DNA of 64,000 bases from Linanthus parryae (Eukaryota; Streptophyta; Magnoliopsida; Ericales; Polemoniaceae), in NCBI GenBank assembly GCA_023055425.1, contig JALGPY010000010.1:54535665-54599664 (forward strand), given 5' to 3'. The notes under the pieces are model-generated. The model was not told where the DNA came from. It ran no database searches and saw only the letters and a program-made list of their open reading frames with translations. Both the position numbers and the translations under genes were made by a program. This document shows, one piece after another, positions 35,004-47,328 of this stretch (within the stretch, counting starts at the first letter, position 1; each line of letters starts with the position of its first letter).

Positions 35004-35359
35004 TCTCCCTTAATTAAATTGATACTGAAAAGTAAAAGTGTCATTTATAAAACAAAAGAATTGGTGAGACTTTGGAATTCTAAAATGTTAATGATAAGCA
35101 AAATGCATGATCAAATGAGTAAACTTGTCATTCGTGGTACAAAATTACCTAGTGGCTTTGTAAGAATCAATTTGTCCTTTGTAAGGATCAGCTCCCAAAA
35201 TAATTTTTTATATTTTATTATATTACTGACTGTTTCTGACAGCTTGTACGCAACATGAAGTGTTAGTATTACTGTTTCCAACTATTTGTCAATTTTGGAT
35301 CAAATATTTCAGATCATGTCGTTTGGTGTATAGGAATTCTTTAAACAATTTGAGGACTC

Positions 35360-35360
<1 letters not shown>

Positions 35361-35396
<36 letters not shown>
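35361..35396. repeat. (TG)18 microsatellite
   Basis: Thirty-six bases of perfect TG dinucleotide repeat were seen in noncoding DNA. Confidence 0.97.
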
Positions 35397-35397
<1 letters not shown>

Positions 35398-35889
35398 TGC
35401 TAAATCTGATCTTGCAGGTAATACAAGTGTCTTGAGTTCGATGAAGTAAGTTGAAGAAGATCGTATTGTTATTCTAAGGGTTTACAGGTTCTCCAAATAG
35501 AGTCATGCCTTATTATTAGGTCTAGAGTACTTCTGTAGCACTAGTCCAGAAGTTCAGGGACTAAAAAGTTAAAACAATAATGAGAAACAACATAAAGGAG
35601 TGGGCCGGCCACCCTAAGCCCACCACGCTGTTCGCACGTAGCCTAGGCGCGACGCCAGGAAGTGTGATGACTAAGGTTTTGCCCCTCACTTCCTTGGGCT
35701 TCATCTCTTATAAGTTTTGGAAGTTCAGTCTGCCATAAATTCTTCTCGCTAGATTTCCTAAGATCTTGAATCTTAATCTTCTAAAAGAAATGGTTTAATT
35801 ATGTGAAATACTTGTTTTTTGATAAGATCATACATTGAGATAATCTCATATTTTATTAATAAGCATTTCCTCTTAAACTTATATGTCGA

Positions 35890-37507
35890 AGGAATGACTC
35901 TCAGCGAGTAGTTTCAGGTTGAGTGCATGATTGAGAAGTTGTCTCTTTGGAAGGATTTTAAGAACAATCTCAAACATAAACACAAGGAGATCAAGATGGA
36001 AGAACTCATAGTTCGGCTAAGGATCGAGGAAGATAAGCGCAATTCCGACAAGACATGAATGATGCAATCCAAGGCCAATGTTGCGGAACATGTCTCCAAG
36101 AAGAAGAAAAGAAAGGATCGCCACTTCGACACGCCTACCCAGAGGAAAAAGACTTCAAGGAAAAGTGCTATAATTTCGGGAAAACCTGGCATCGCCGAAG
36201 CGTGGGTATGGGAGCAACTATTGTTGCATTTGGAACATCTTCCAAATGCAACTATAGATAAGTCTCATAAATGTGAGACTTGTGTTGAAGCAAAATTAAG
36301 AAAGAAATCATTTCGATCAATTGAAAACAAAACTGCTTCGCCTCTTGAATTAATTCTTACGGTAATTTTAATTAGAAGGTTCCTCAAACAAGAGGTAGAA
36401 AGAAGTACTTCATTACGTTTATAGATGATTGTAAACGATATTGCTATGTCTATCTTCTACAAAGTAAAGATGAAGCAATTGACATGTTCAAACACTATAA
36501 AACTGAAGTGGAAAATCAATTGGGAAAGAAAATCAAAATAGTACGTGGCTATCGTGGTGAAGAGTACGAATAACCACTTAAAGACACATGTCTAGAAAAT
36601 GGAAATATCCATCAAACTATGGCATCCTATTCGCCTGAACAAAATGGCGTAGCCGAGAGGAAGAGTAAGGATTTAAAAGAGATGCAAAAAACATTACTCC
36701 GAAGTTCGGGATTACCATATAACTTGTGGGGGGAAGCCCTATTAACGGTCAACCATATCCTTAACATGAAACCTCAGAAAAATATTGGAAAAAGTAAAAC
36801 CGCCATCTTACAAATGCCCCTAAGTGTGGGGGTGTCTCGCAAAGGTGACAATACTTCAAAAGGTAAAATTTGGACCAAAGACGGTAGATTGGTCTTTATC
36901 GGGTATGCTCATAATAGTAGTGCATACCGGTTTTTTGTTATCAAATCAGGAAATCGAAGATATACACAAAAATACTGTATTTGAGTCATGCAATGCTTCA
37001 TTCTTCGAAGACGTATTTTCAAACAAAGAGAAGAATGAACAAAGTTCTAATAAAAGAGTTCTAGAATCCACGTCCCAAGAGTCCGAAAAGGAAAGCGAAT
37101 CTAGACGTAGCAAGCGGGCAAAAGTTGCTACAACATTTGGCCCGAATTTTTTAACCTACTTGGTACAAAATGAGCCTTAAACCTACAAGAAAGTTATGTC
37201 TAGTACCGAGGCATTAGAAAGAAGAAGTGAATATGAAAATTGAATCCATATTTCAGAATCATACTTGAGAATTGGTGAGTCTTCCACCAGGAAGCAAAGC
37301 GTTGGGCTGTAAGTGGGGTTTTAAGCGGAAGCTTAAACCTAACAGTTCAATTGACAAGTATAAAGATCGACTTGTCGCAAAATGATATAAACAAAGGGAA
37401 GGTATTGATCATTTCGATACCTAGTCACCCGTTACAAGGATAACGTCCATTCGCATGGTTATAACCATTGCAGCTATAAACAATCTTGAAATTTACCTAG
37501 TCAAGAC
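35890..37507 (+). pseudogene. Degenerate copia polyprotein, left part (gag to reverse transcriptase start)
   Basis: Fragments in shifting frames run in polyprotein order: gag (SLWKDFKNNLKHKHKEIKMEEL), a damaged zinc knuckle, pre-integrase (HKCETCVEAKLRKKSF), integrase (ITFIDDCKRYCYVYLLQSKDE and SPEQNGVAERK with LWGEALLTVNHILN), then the start of reverse transcriptase (AAINNLEIYLVKT). Most of the protease is missing. The sequence stops in the middle of the conserved block that normally continues MDVKTAFLNG, where the TIR element begins. Its continuation is at 44355. A 5' LTR was not recognised. Confidence 0.8.
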
Positions 37508-38849
37508 ATTAATACCCTTTTCCAATCAATAAGTAGTATTTCTTCATTTATTGCATAATCATCTGTTATTAATAAGTTTACAAATCAAATAAACTCTAAT
37601 CTTTTGGCCATTAATGTTGACATTTTGTAATGCAGTTTGCATTTTGAGTTACCTAAAGCTCAAAGGGAACACGTCCAAGGTGCGCTCTCTCAGTTTATAC
37701 CTTCATCGTCTGTGTCACTTTTGGAGCCAAATGTTCAAATTCATAAAGGACTTTCAGTAGGGTCAAAGAACAAGAGTGTGTCTTCTACAAAACGGAATGC
37801 TTCAGCTTTCGAAATTAAGGAAGCAACCCGAAAGTGTAGCAATTGTCATGGTGTTCGTCATAATAGTCGGACTTGCCGGAAAAAACTTCGAACGGATGAG
37901 ACTTTTGCTGAGGAGATTGACCTAAATTTGGCGCTTGACTCACCTAATCTCACATTTTATGACTGGTAAGTAAAGTTAATGGCTACATGTTTGTATCTTT
38001 TGGGCACAAAATCAATTTACTAATGCATGTTTTTTTTATTTCCGGTCTCAATGCAGATGGCTCGAGGAAATTGTTCTCTATGTATGAAGCTATCGAGAGG
38101 GTTCACAAAGCAGTTTGAAAATTCATTTTTAAATGATTCAGAATTATGTAATTTTACTTACATTTCTAGTTTCGTATTATGAGATGTGCATTTTACTTCA
38201 AGATCAATATGTAATCTTGTGACAAAACTATTATGCCACTTTGTGTTATTTACGTGTCTCTTTTTATGGAGGTATTATTTTCTATGAGAATGGGCTCAGA
38301 CTTATTTTTGAAATATGTATGGATGAATTTTGATTTTATTTTTTTCCAGAACATACAATATGAAGGAATTTTTTAATTTTTCTTTGCCTTACTGGGACAT
38401 GCATGATTGTAGTATGTAGTATTGTACCAAAAAATGGAATTCTCCTTACAAGATCTCCACCTAAATGGATGCTAACTAGCCCCATCAACCAAATGAAGAT
38501 GAGAGTAAGAAGTCAGATCAATATTGTGCTCAAAGTTGTCCTACTTGGACTACCACAGTGCAATACAAGTGAATAAGATGCGTACAATTCATTGTCTCCA
38601 CCTAAATGCATGATTTTTTTTTCAAACCATTATGTATTTTTTTACTCATAAAAGGTAAATTTTGACTTAAAAAATGAATATGAAATTTCCTCAAAAAAAA
38701 AGGAATATGATAAAGTGGAAACTGCATTACAAAATGTCAACATTAATGACCAAAAGATTAGAGTTTATTTGACTTGTAAACTTGCATATAATAGATGATT
38801 ATGCAATAAATGAAGAAATACTACTAACTGATTAAAAAAAGGTATTAAT
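37508..38849 (+). mobile_element. Mutator-like TIR element carrying a FAR1-type exon
   Basis: About 130 bp at 37508-37640 recur inverted at about 38717-38849, with both ends ATTAATACC. Flanking GTCAAGAC (37500-37507) and GTCATGAC (38850-38857) are an 8-9 bp direct repeat with one mismatch. The interior holds a coding exon (37636-37969) and its flanking intron-like sequence. Long TIRs and this cargo suggest a deletion derivative of a MULE or a Pack-MULE. Confidence 0.7.
37636..37969 (+). pseudogene. FAR1/MULE transposase-type C-terminal exon
   Basis: A splice-acceptor-like TGTAATGCAG precedes an open frame of about 110 codons, ending TAA at 37969. It has a serine-rich linker and a CX2CX4HX4C zinc knuckle, CSNCHGVRHNSRTC, followed by KKLRTDE. 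This is the usual C-terminal end of FAR1-related proteins and of MuDR-type transposases, from which the FAR1 family derives. The upstream DNA-binding, transposase and SWIM domains are absent, so it cannot function alone. It could be part of the parent transposase or a captured host exon. Confidence 0.6.
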
Positions 38850-38913
38850 GTCATGACAAGTAAAATCCGGTGTAACCAACAAAAAACATCGGTGTAAGAA
38901 TCAATTCCCTTTC

Positions 38914-39266
38914 TTTATATGATAAATACACTAATATATCTTCAACATTTTTCTTTTTCTTTTGGATGGTAACCTTTCTCTATTTTATAGAAAAACTTAT
39001 TTCTATTTCGGATGTCATTAAAGTTTGATTTCTGACATCAATACATTACTTTTCGTTTCCAAATATTTAAGAGTTACTTTTCTTGAAATTTCACATAATT
39101 TGGTTTCAAATTGAATTATATAATTTATTTATATGATCAATCAACTAATATATCTTCAAGTTTTTCTTTTCTTTTTGGATTGTAAAATTTTCCAATTTTA
39201 TGGAGAAACTTATTTTTATTTCGGATGTCATTAAATTTTGATTTGTGACATCAATACATTACTTTT
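38914..39266. repeat. Two-copy direct repeat of about 140 bp
   Basis: Positions 38914-39053 and 39128-39266 are similar, from TTTATATGAT to GACATCAATACATTACTTTT, with a spacing of 214 bp. The repeat is AT-rich and noncoding. It lies between the FAR1-carrying element and the truncated LTR. Confidence 0.7.
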
Positions 39267-39450
39267 ATTTATGTATTATAGTAATGAGATTGTTACTATA
39301 ATTATAATAAAAATGTCACTACGAAATAAAAAAAAAATCCACGTGGCAGTTCTTGAATGAATAGTATGTATATTTGCTAAGAAATTATTTATTAGTTGAT
39401 ACCACGTGACAAACAAAGCTGAAGAAGACATTCTGAACTAGTATATAGTA

Positions 39451-40558
39451 TAGATTTTGAAGCCAACCACATGATCTAACCATGGAGATGAAGAATCAAG
39501 AATGAAAATGAAGAAAACTAAGATGAAGTTTCATCAATCAAAGTTAAATATGGACATGCAAGAATGATTCAAGACTATGAAACTTTACCCCAAGATTCAA
39601 GAACATGGTGAGGAAAAAAGTGAAATTGGCCTTCAATACTTGAGAAGAATGGTGAAAGGGCTCCCTTCATGACCATACAATCCTTGGACTCAGGTTTTTC
39701 ATGCTTTGGATGCTAGAAAATAATGTTTTGATGGTGTTTTTGTGAGGTCAACACCCAAAAACGGGAATAGAATTTTGAGAGAGAGAATGGAGGCCATTTG
39801 AGTGTTCTTGAGGAGAATATGATGTAAAGAAATGAAAGTGGAAGAGAAAGAGGGAGGGTGAGAGTGATTAGTGATGGAAGAGAGTATTAGTTATGGGGGA
39901 TATGTATGTATTGGGTGTAATATCTACATAAGAAATGATTTTATTTTATATGAGTAGTCATGGAGAGAAAATTTATAAATAAATGAGATTGATATAGATA
40001 GGAAGTGATGGAGTTGATGGAGATGAAAGTGATAGAGATAGGCAATGATATTTTATTAGAGTTGACCAAAGATAGAGGGTGGAAGAGTTAGATGCATATA
40101 AACAAGAGATGAATTGTTAGTTGGGTACAAAATGTACAATTGAGAAATGAGAGCTTTCTTTGTGAGAACTAAAAGTTAGGGGGTGGAAATATAATTTCCA
40201 ATTAATAGATAACTCATAAAAGTTAATTTTTCATAAATTAAAAAATTCTAAATAATTTTAAACAAACTACTACGTATATAAATGTCAAAATCCACTTTTT
40301 TAAAGAGAAGTACAAATATGTCACAAATATACAAAATAAATTTCACTCAAGTTTCAAAAAGTACAAAATAAAGTCAAAACGAAATCTATATATATAGATG
40401 TCCCATATTTCAAAAAAAAAAAAAGATGTCCGACGATACTCTTGAATTTTAAAACTTAGAAGAAGTCAAGAATTAGTTTGAAATATGAATTTCTTGAAAT
40501 TCTCAAACATTTTTCTGAAATTACCAAATAATCCCTAATTGAAATACATGGTATTACA
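39451..40558 (-). repeat. 3' LTR (truncated)
   Basis: It aligns with 42615-44354 once the solo LTR at 43383-44023 is removed. Shared blocks include AACCACATG, AGAATGGTGAAAG and CAAAAACGGGAATG. Similarity begins at 39451, so the last part of the LTR (about 870 bp compared with the 5' copy) is missing. The element's left target duplication has gone with it. Confidence 0.8.
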
Positions 40559-41727
40559 TTATATCCCCCTTAAACCGAAGCCTCGTCCCCGAAGCTTAAA
40601 AAAACTATTGGGAAAAACTACGACATACTTCACGAGAATGAAACTAATGCATATGCGACTTGTATGCAAGGATAATGCATATGCAACACTTTAATTAACG
40701 GAAAACACACTCTCAGTCGGTTACATCTTTTCTCACTTGTGTCACATTAGGGACTGAAATAAAATTATCTCAAGTAAAAGGTCGACACCATATTTTGAAA
40801 GGCCTAGGCCAACATACAAGTTCACACGTTTACAAAGCGATTTGAAAAATTTCTAGCATTTAAACAAGTCTTGAAATTTTTAGACACAAAATAATTTGAG
40901 CGAAACTAGCACTCATTTTGCTTGATTCACCCGCATTAAAAAAATGTATTCTTACCTTTATAGGATTAGATAAACCAATCACCTCAAGTTTTCCACGCAT
41001 ACGAGGGAGAACAGGATACTATGTGTCGTCACACAACGTGCCTCGTAATCACAACTCGCATATGTTTCAAATGTTCCAACTTAGTCTAAACAGCGGGTAC
41101 AACTTATAGTGCCGTCTTACTAAGAGTCACGCCAGCGGACTGATAAACAAAGTGGTCCATATCACTTGGCATTTGGTAGCTCGACACCAAATCACTTTTC
41201 AGAAAACTTTTGTAAAAAAGCTTTATTGTCAAAGCTTTCTAATTTTGAAAACGATAATGTCAAATAAACTTAAAATAAAACCAAAAAACTTATAATCTGA
41301 AAATTTATTGCTCGTAGGTAAAAAAAGAATGGTATCGGGGTTGTCTAAGTTAAAGCGTCGTTACTCTCTCTCTTCGACAAATTAACATAGAAACATACAG
41401 ATGCATAGATACACATTACATAACTATAGCAAGCATTTCGATATAAATAAGCATGTCACATACGTACTACGCATGTAGATAGGCAAGTCAATTTTGCATG
41501 GATCACATCTCAATTAGCCGTTAACATTTAAACCAACAAGTATGGTACAAATCAAGTATAACAATACGTAAGTACCCAAATTCCCCGACGGCTTGTTTAC
41601 TTTGTTATTACCAAATTGGGTTATCCTAATCAATTTTAAATTTTGAAAACATTTTAAGTTTCTTATTTATCTACTTAAGGAAACTGAAACGTCTCATCAA
41701 CCAGAGAACCGATGCTCTGATACACAC
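40559..41727 (-). other. Noncoding interior of the chromovirus-type element
   Basis: It runs from the polypurine tract (at 40559-40575) to the primer-binding site (about 41712-41727). No long frame was seen on either strand. It is AT-rich with short runs. It would be replicated by proteins from a related intact element. Confidence 0.65.
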
Positions 41728-44354
41728 TGAAATAGCCAGGGTTCTCGGTTCAGGTTTAATGCAACAGTTGATAACCAAAAGTAGATTATTAACTATTAAG
41801 ATTACATTTCGGTTAGAGTACATGACAAATATTTCGATAATAATACAATTTGAAAAAAATGTTTGTGATCTACTAAGTGATCTAACTTATGCTCAACGTC
41901 CTTGTCTCGATCCGCGTTCCCATCCCGACTTGCAAAAACCTGTGGTGATTTTTAGATAACAAACGCATGCACCACAATTTGAAATAATTAGTAAAAAATG
42001 AGTAAATACACACTACGACATGTAAAGAAATGAGTGGCACACAACCACGAGTTGAAATAAATCAAGAGATTTTAAAACTTAATAGTAAAAGGGTTGGGAA
42101 AATTTAGAAGAGTTATAAGAAAACGTGCATCAAAACTTCTCAACTCTGAAATGTTTATAAATCACGAGTAGTCAAGATATTCTTAAACCATTTCAATCTC
42201 ACATGAGAAAATCATGTTTCACAGAAAAGAAAACGTATTAATTCACGAGTACCGAATTTCTTTCAACTTCATTTAATTTGGTTGGGCATATCCAGAGCCA
42301 CAAACATGATCTGTAGAATAACCAACTTTCGTTCGACTTCAATTAACCGTTAGCTTTAGCTGAGGCATGTTTTTCACAAACTAATCAGACTGTATTAACA
42401 TGCATATTTCCAAAAATCTACAAGAGTGGTTCTAATGGTACATGCAATTTATGTAGACTTATTTTTCATCCAAATAACACAATTTTAAGCATGAAGTAAG
42501 ATTTTTACATGCTATTGACACAAATTATTAAAGTGTTCTTGAGATTCAAGTGCAACTAACAAGAAATTTATAAAATGCATGTGGGTTCTAGTGTGGGTTT
42601 CATGAAATAGTCTAAATTTTGAAGTCAACCACATGTTCTAACCATAGAGATGAAGAATCAAGAATGAAAATGATCAAAAATAAGATGAAATTTCATAAAT
42701 CAAATCTAAACATGGACATGCAAGAATGATCAAGACTAGAAGAAACTTTACCCCAAAATTTAAGAACATGGCGAGGGAAAAAGTGAAATTGGCCTTCAAT
42801 ACTTGAGAAGAATGGTGAAAGAGCTCCCTCCATGATCATACAATCCTTGAACTCAAGTTTTTTATGCTTTGAATGCTAGAAAATAATTTTTTAATGGTGG
42901 TTTTGTGAGGTCAACACCCAAAAACGGGAATGGGGTTTTGAGAGAGGGAATATAGGCCATTTGAGTGTTCGTGAGGAGAATATAATGTAAATAAATGAAA
43001 GTTGAAGAGATAGAGTGAGGGGGAGAGTGATTAGTGATTGAAGAGAGTATTAATTATAGGGGGTATGTTTGTATTGGGTGTAATATATACATAAGAAATG
43101 ATTTTTTTTATATGAGTAGTCATGGAGAGAAAACATGTAAATAAATGAGAGTGATATAGACATGAAGTGATGGGGTTGATGGATATGAAAGTGATAGAGA
43201 TAGGAAATAATATTTCATTAGAGTTGACTAGTGATAGAGGGTGAAAGAGTTGGATGCGTATAAACAAGAGATGAATTGCTAGTTGGGGTAGAAAATATAC
43301 AATTGATAAATGAGAGGTTTCTTTGTGAAAACTAAAAGTTGAGGGGTAAAAATATAATTTCCAATATTCCAATTAATAGGCGTGTACAAGGAAATCCCAA
43401 GGAGAGATCCAAGTGCACACCTCTAACAGGGGATACGAATAAGAACAAAAAGAACACGGAGAGATTGAGGTAGTGAGTAGGGAGAGAGAAAGCACTTGAA
43501 AATGTTCTTGAGAGAGAGACAATGTATCAAGTTAGCCAAAGGATTCAAGAGTTTCAGCAGAAGGAAAGTGTTCCTATATATAATGGGGAAGTGACCGTTG
43601 TGGAGGGGTTAATGCGCCCATTAATGGCGGCTTAATGACCGCCTCGTAACGGCACGTTCGACCGTATATATAGGGCACGTTACGCATCAGTTCCGCATAT
43701 GCAGGGACCGTGATAAGATCGACCGCATTTATGGAACACGTAATCCTTGAATCTCTCAGACAGTTACTACGGGTCGCGCGCGAGCGTTTTTGATGCTCTC
43801 GCGCGACGCTCCTTACTCTAGCCTCCAAACCACTAAGTCCCTACAACTCCCGTGCGGTTAGTATCGCGGGTGACCTTGTCTCACAGCCCCCATGTGAATA
43901 AGCTCGCATGTAGGTATACGCGAATCAGAGGAGATATGATAGAGCGTACCCGGAGTACCACTAGGTGTGCCAGATGACTGCCACGTGGACCATGGTTGGT
44001 CTGCTCAGAATCCACTATCTACAATAGGTAACTCATAAAAGTTAATTTTTTATAAATTAGAAAATTTCCAATTAATCTTAAACAAACTACTACGCATATT
44101 AATGTCAAAATCCACTTTTTTAAAAGAAAGGTACAAATATGTCCCAGATATACAAAATAAATTTCCACCAAATTTCAAAAACTACAAAATGAAATCAAAC
44201 CGAAATTATATATAATCATAGATGTCCCACGACAACCTTAAAATATTAAAACTTAGAAGAAGTAAGAATAAGTTTGAAATTGAAATTTCTTGAAATTCTA
44301 AAATATTTTTCCGAAATTACCAAATAACTCCTAACTAAAAAGCAGGGTATTACA
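41728..44354 (-). repeat. 5' LTR with a nested solo LTR
   Basis: In minus orientation it starts TGTAATACCCTGC at 44354 and ends GGCTATTTCA at 41728. Without the inserted 641-bp solo LTR and its duplicated bases it would be about 1.98 kb. The first bases beyond it (TGAGG, 44355-44359) are probably the target duplication. Confidence 0.7.
43383..44023 (-). repeat. Solo LTR inserted in the 5' LTR
   Basis: The 641-bp insertion is absent from the sister LTR, where the sequence reads straight through AATTAATAGATAACTC. Its ends are TGTACA...TCTACA. ATAGG lies on both sides (43376-43380 and 44024-44028), with two extra bases CG on the left. In minus orientation it has a TATA-like TATATATAGGAAC near 43570 and a pyrimidine-rich leader, as expected for an LTR promoter. 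The parent family was not identified. Confidence 0.75.
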
Positions 44355-44628
44355 TGAGGGGTTCATTGCTCCTGGACAAGAGAATAAGTTATGTCGTTTG
44401 GTGAAATCTCTTTACGGTCTCAAACAAGCACCAAAAACAATGGCATATCAAATTTGATTATACCGTGTTATCAAATGGATTTGATATTAATGAATGTGAC
44501 AACTGTGTTTATACTAAAACCATTCGTGATGAATATGTCATCGTGTGGTTATACGTTTATGATATGCTAATTATGGGAAGTAATTCAACTATCATTAAAA
44601 CAACTAAGAAAATGTTGACAACTCTTGG
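44355..44628 (+). pseudogene. Copia reverse transcriptase, middle fragment
   Basis: The frame resumes the degenerate copia polymerase: EGFIAPGQENKLCRLVKSLYGLKQAPK, then NECDNCVYTK and VWLYVYDMLIMGSN. The catalytic YVDD has decayed to YVYD. About 16-20 codons are missing compared with the fragment ending at 37507. The fragment is cut at 44628 by another LTR. Confidence 0.85.
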
Positions 44629-45885
44629 TGTAGATTCCCTAGAGACAATCTATTTTAGTGCGAACATTTTCTGGCTACAATATTCATTTTATATATGGAG
44701 ATATTAATATAATGAAGTCCTTAGATTGCAATTGTTGTTATCTTAAATTATCCCTAGTCAAATATAATGATTATTAGGACGATCACTATGCATAGAGACT
44801 AGTATGTGGTAGATTGATATAGAGATATCAAGTCTAACACATAGGTATGTATTAGGAGTAATAACATAATTGATTGACTCACCATGAGAAGGATACATGG
44901 GAGCTATGTGAATGTTACTAGTGCTTCTCGTAGTGACAATGGCGTCGTGGTCATTTGAGTTGGAGTCACTAGATACTAGTTGTGAATTCTCATGTTTTGA
45001 TATCGTCAAACGTTTCACCGTAACCGAGTAACTATAAAGTATAGTCGGACATGATATGAAGCAAGCTGAGAGATTTTAGTGATGTTGAGAGGATTTGTCC
45101 CTCCCACATAACGGGAGTATGTATATGCATCCACTCGATGGGTAGTACTTATAAATGCATGTCCACGCTCAGGTAAATCAATATACGATATTGTTGTTTA
45201 TCTGTTCAGATAAGTCTATTCCCAGGATCGAGAAACTATGGATTGGATATACGAGTGCGACATATGTGTCTCGTGTCCAATCCGTATATGTGACAAAGGG
45301 ACAATACTGAACGGTAACATTGATCATGGAGGTGTGTCGAATCACTGACTATTTCCATTAGTTGGGTAGCGTTGATGTGTTGCTAGACACCGCTCAATTT
45401 TTGTAATTGTTACTGCCAGCGTAATAGAAACCTGAAGGGTCACACACCAGAGGACTAGAATGGATATAGATATTAATTAGTTGGACTCATTAACAGTTAA
45501 AAGAGCCAGGGATCAAAGTGCAACATCGTGCATATTTAGTTTGACTAAATAGCAAAGTGGACTAAGCTACTAATTAATCCAAGTATGGATCGGATTAGTA
45601 GTGGGGCAGTGTTGCTATTAATAAAGAGTTATTAATTATAAAAGGCTAGTCTAGACTCTAGACCTAATATTTTATTAGATGAAATAATTAGAGCAAGGAA
45701 GAGAATAAGAGAAGAGGCCGAACCCCCCTACCCGAAGACAAGAAGGACGACCCTCCTCTCCTCCTCCATTGTTGTGTGCAATGCTTGATTGGATCAAGCT
45801 CCTGATTACTTCCTTCCCTACACTACTAGCACAAACAGTAGAAGACGATCCAGTTGCTCATCCTACGGTGTGGAGATCTGCAGAG
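44629..45885 (+). repeat. Diverged LTR related to the intact copia element
   Basis: It starts TGTAGATTCCCTAGAGACAATC and aligns along most of its length with the LTR at 7123-8554. Shared blocks include AATATAATGAAGTCCTTAGATT, TATCCCTAGTC, CCTCCCACATAACGGGAG and GGATCGAGAAACTA. Many substitutions show it is much older. The right end is uncertain because the family similarity fades near 45880, just before polymerase sequence resumes. Confidence 0.75.
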
Positions 45886-46735
45886 TCGTGGATATGGGTA
45901 TTGCTAATGTTATTTTATGGATGTAAATCACTAGAACGACGAATGGATACTCATTATCTCAATCGCACTATGTTGGAAAGATTCTTGAGAAATTCTACAG
46001 GAACGATGTCAAGATAGTTACGACTCCCATAGATCTTAATTTACATCTCGCGAAGAATCATGGTGCAAGTGTAAAACAAGTCAAATATGCTCACATAATT
46101 GGCTATTTAATGTACCTCATGAATTGTACAAGGCATGATATTGCTCAACCAGTTCAAAACTTAAGTCGGTTCACTAGTAATCCAAGTGATAAACACTATA
46201 AATGAGTGACATGAGTGCTCAAGTATTTAAGAATACTTCATCATATGAACTACACTATACTAGGTATCCAGTGGTACTGGACGGGTATAGTGGTTCCAAC
46301 CGGATATCGGACACATTGGACTCTAAGTCCACAAGCGGGCATGTTTTTACCCTTGGAGGTGCAGCCGTGTCTTGGAAGTATTTTAAACAAACTTGCATCG
46401 CAAGATCCAAAATGGAATCAGAATTCATTGCTTTGGATAAGACTGGAGAAGTAGCAAAATGACTTCGTCAGTTTTTAGAAGAGCTTCCGATGTGGCCAAA
46501 ATTGGTGCCAGCTATATGTATTCATTGCGACAGTCAGTCGGAAATTGGAAGGGCCCAAAGCACCATCTACAATAGTAAGTCTAGACATATATGTCGTAGA
46601 GATAATACCATTAAAAATTGCTCTCGAACGGAATTATATCAATGTATTATGTGAAAAGTAAGGAAAACTTATCGGATCCTCTGATCAAAGGGTTAAGTAG
46701 AGAGCAAGTGTTTAGTTTGTCAAGGGGAATGTGAT
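45886..46735 (+). pseudogene. Copia reverse transcriptase end and RNase H
   Basis: After the LTR the frame resumes DMGIANVILW, then SQSHYVGKILEKF, YAHIIGYLMYLMNCTRHDIA, and RNase H sequence ([27 protein letters not shown]). It ends with VKSKENLSDPLIKGLSREQV near 46650-46710. Frameshifts and stops are frequent. This completes the polymerase of the nest's outermost element. Confidence 0.82.
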
Positions 46736-47328
46736 TAAAGCCTATCTCACCGAGTTGCATGTAATGGAAAACCCAAACTAGATGACGGGGCATCCCAAAA
46801 ACTAGGTTCGAAAGGGACAACCTATAGCACTGTAGAAAATTTATTTCCGAACCCATTCCTAAGGCGACACCGAGTGATGCTTGCATTGGTAAGGATAATC
46901 AATTAGTTTTTAATGAGATCATATCGTGAGGATAAAATTAAGTGGGGGTATGGCAAGATACTCTTTATGAGACTCACCTATGTGAGGGGGAACTGGCCAA
47001 TTCGAGTTCCAGGAGAATGATGAGGCTAAATTCTATAAGACCACTCACGAAAGCAGGAGTAAGTGTTCCAGGTTTAACACAGACACAACAATGAGAACCT
47101 AATACGGAAGGATGATAACCATGTGGGTACTATTGTCTAGGTATACACTACGGAAAGCAGTTCAAGGTGTTTCACCACAGACAACCCAGTATGTCCGATA
47201 GTATTCCACTAGGTGATGTTCAAGGTCTTTGACGACCTTTCTGATGTGATTATGTTTCACTTGACAACTCTCTCCCTCTTCCTTGATAATCCTGCTCTTA
47301 TGCCGATTTCATCATTCATGTGTGAGAT
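46736..47328 (+). other. 3' untranslated region of the degenerate copia element
   Basis: It lies between the RNase H end and the 3' LTR. The bases TGTGAGAT just before 47329 are the usual polypurine-like end of this type of copia element. No gene was seen. Confidence 0.55.

Larger units (their letters stand above)
39451..44354 (-). mobile_element. Non-autonomous chromovirus-type LTR element
   Basis: In minus orientation it has a 5' LTR (44354-41728), a primer-binding site resembling the initiator Met type (TGTATCAGAGC, about 41715-41725), 1.17 kb of noncoding interior, a polypurine tract (AAGGGGGA, about 40563-40570) and a 3' LTR truncated at 39451. LTRs start TGTAATACC. The sequence before the polypurine tract retains the chromovirus-like GGGGACGAGGCTTCGG. 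No gag or pol frame was seen. It sits in the reverse transcriptase of the degenerate copia element. Confidence 0.75.

Noticed and set aside
45769..46017. 82-codon frame across the LTR-polymerase junction
   Set aside because: It joins LTR sequence to polymerase sequence in the wrong frame. The copia-like residues are in another frame.
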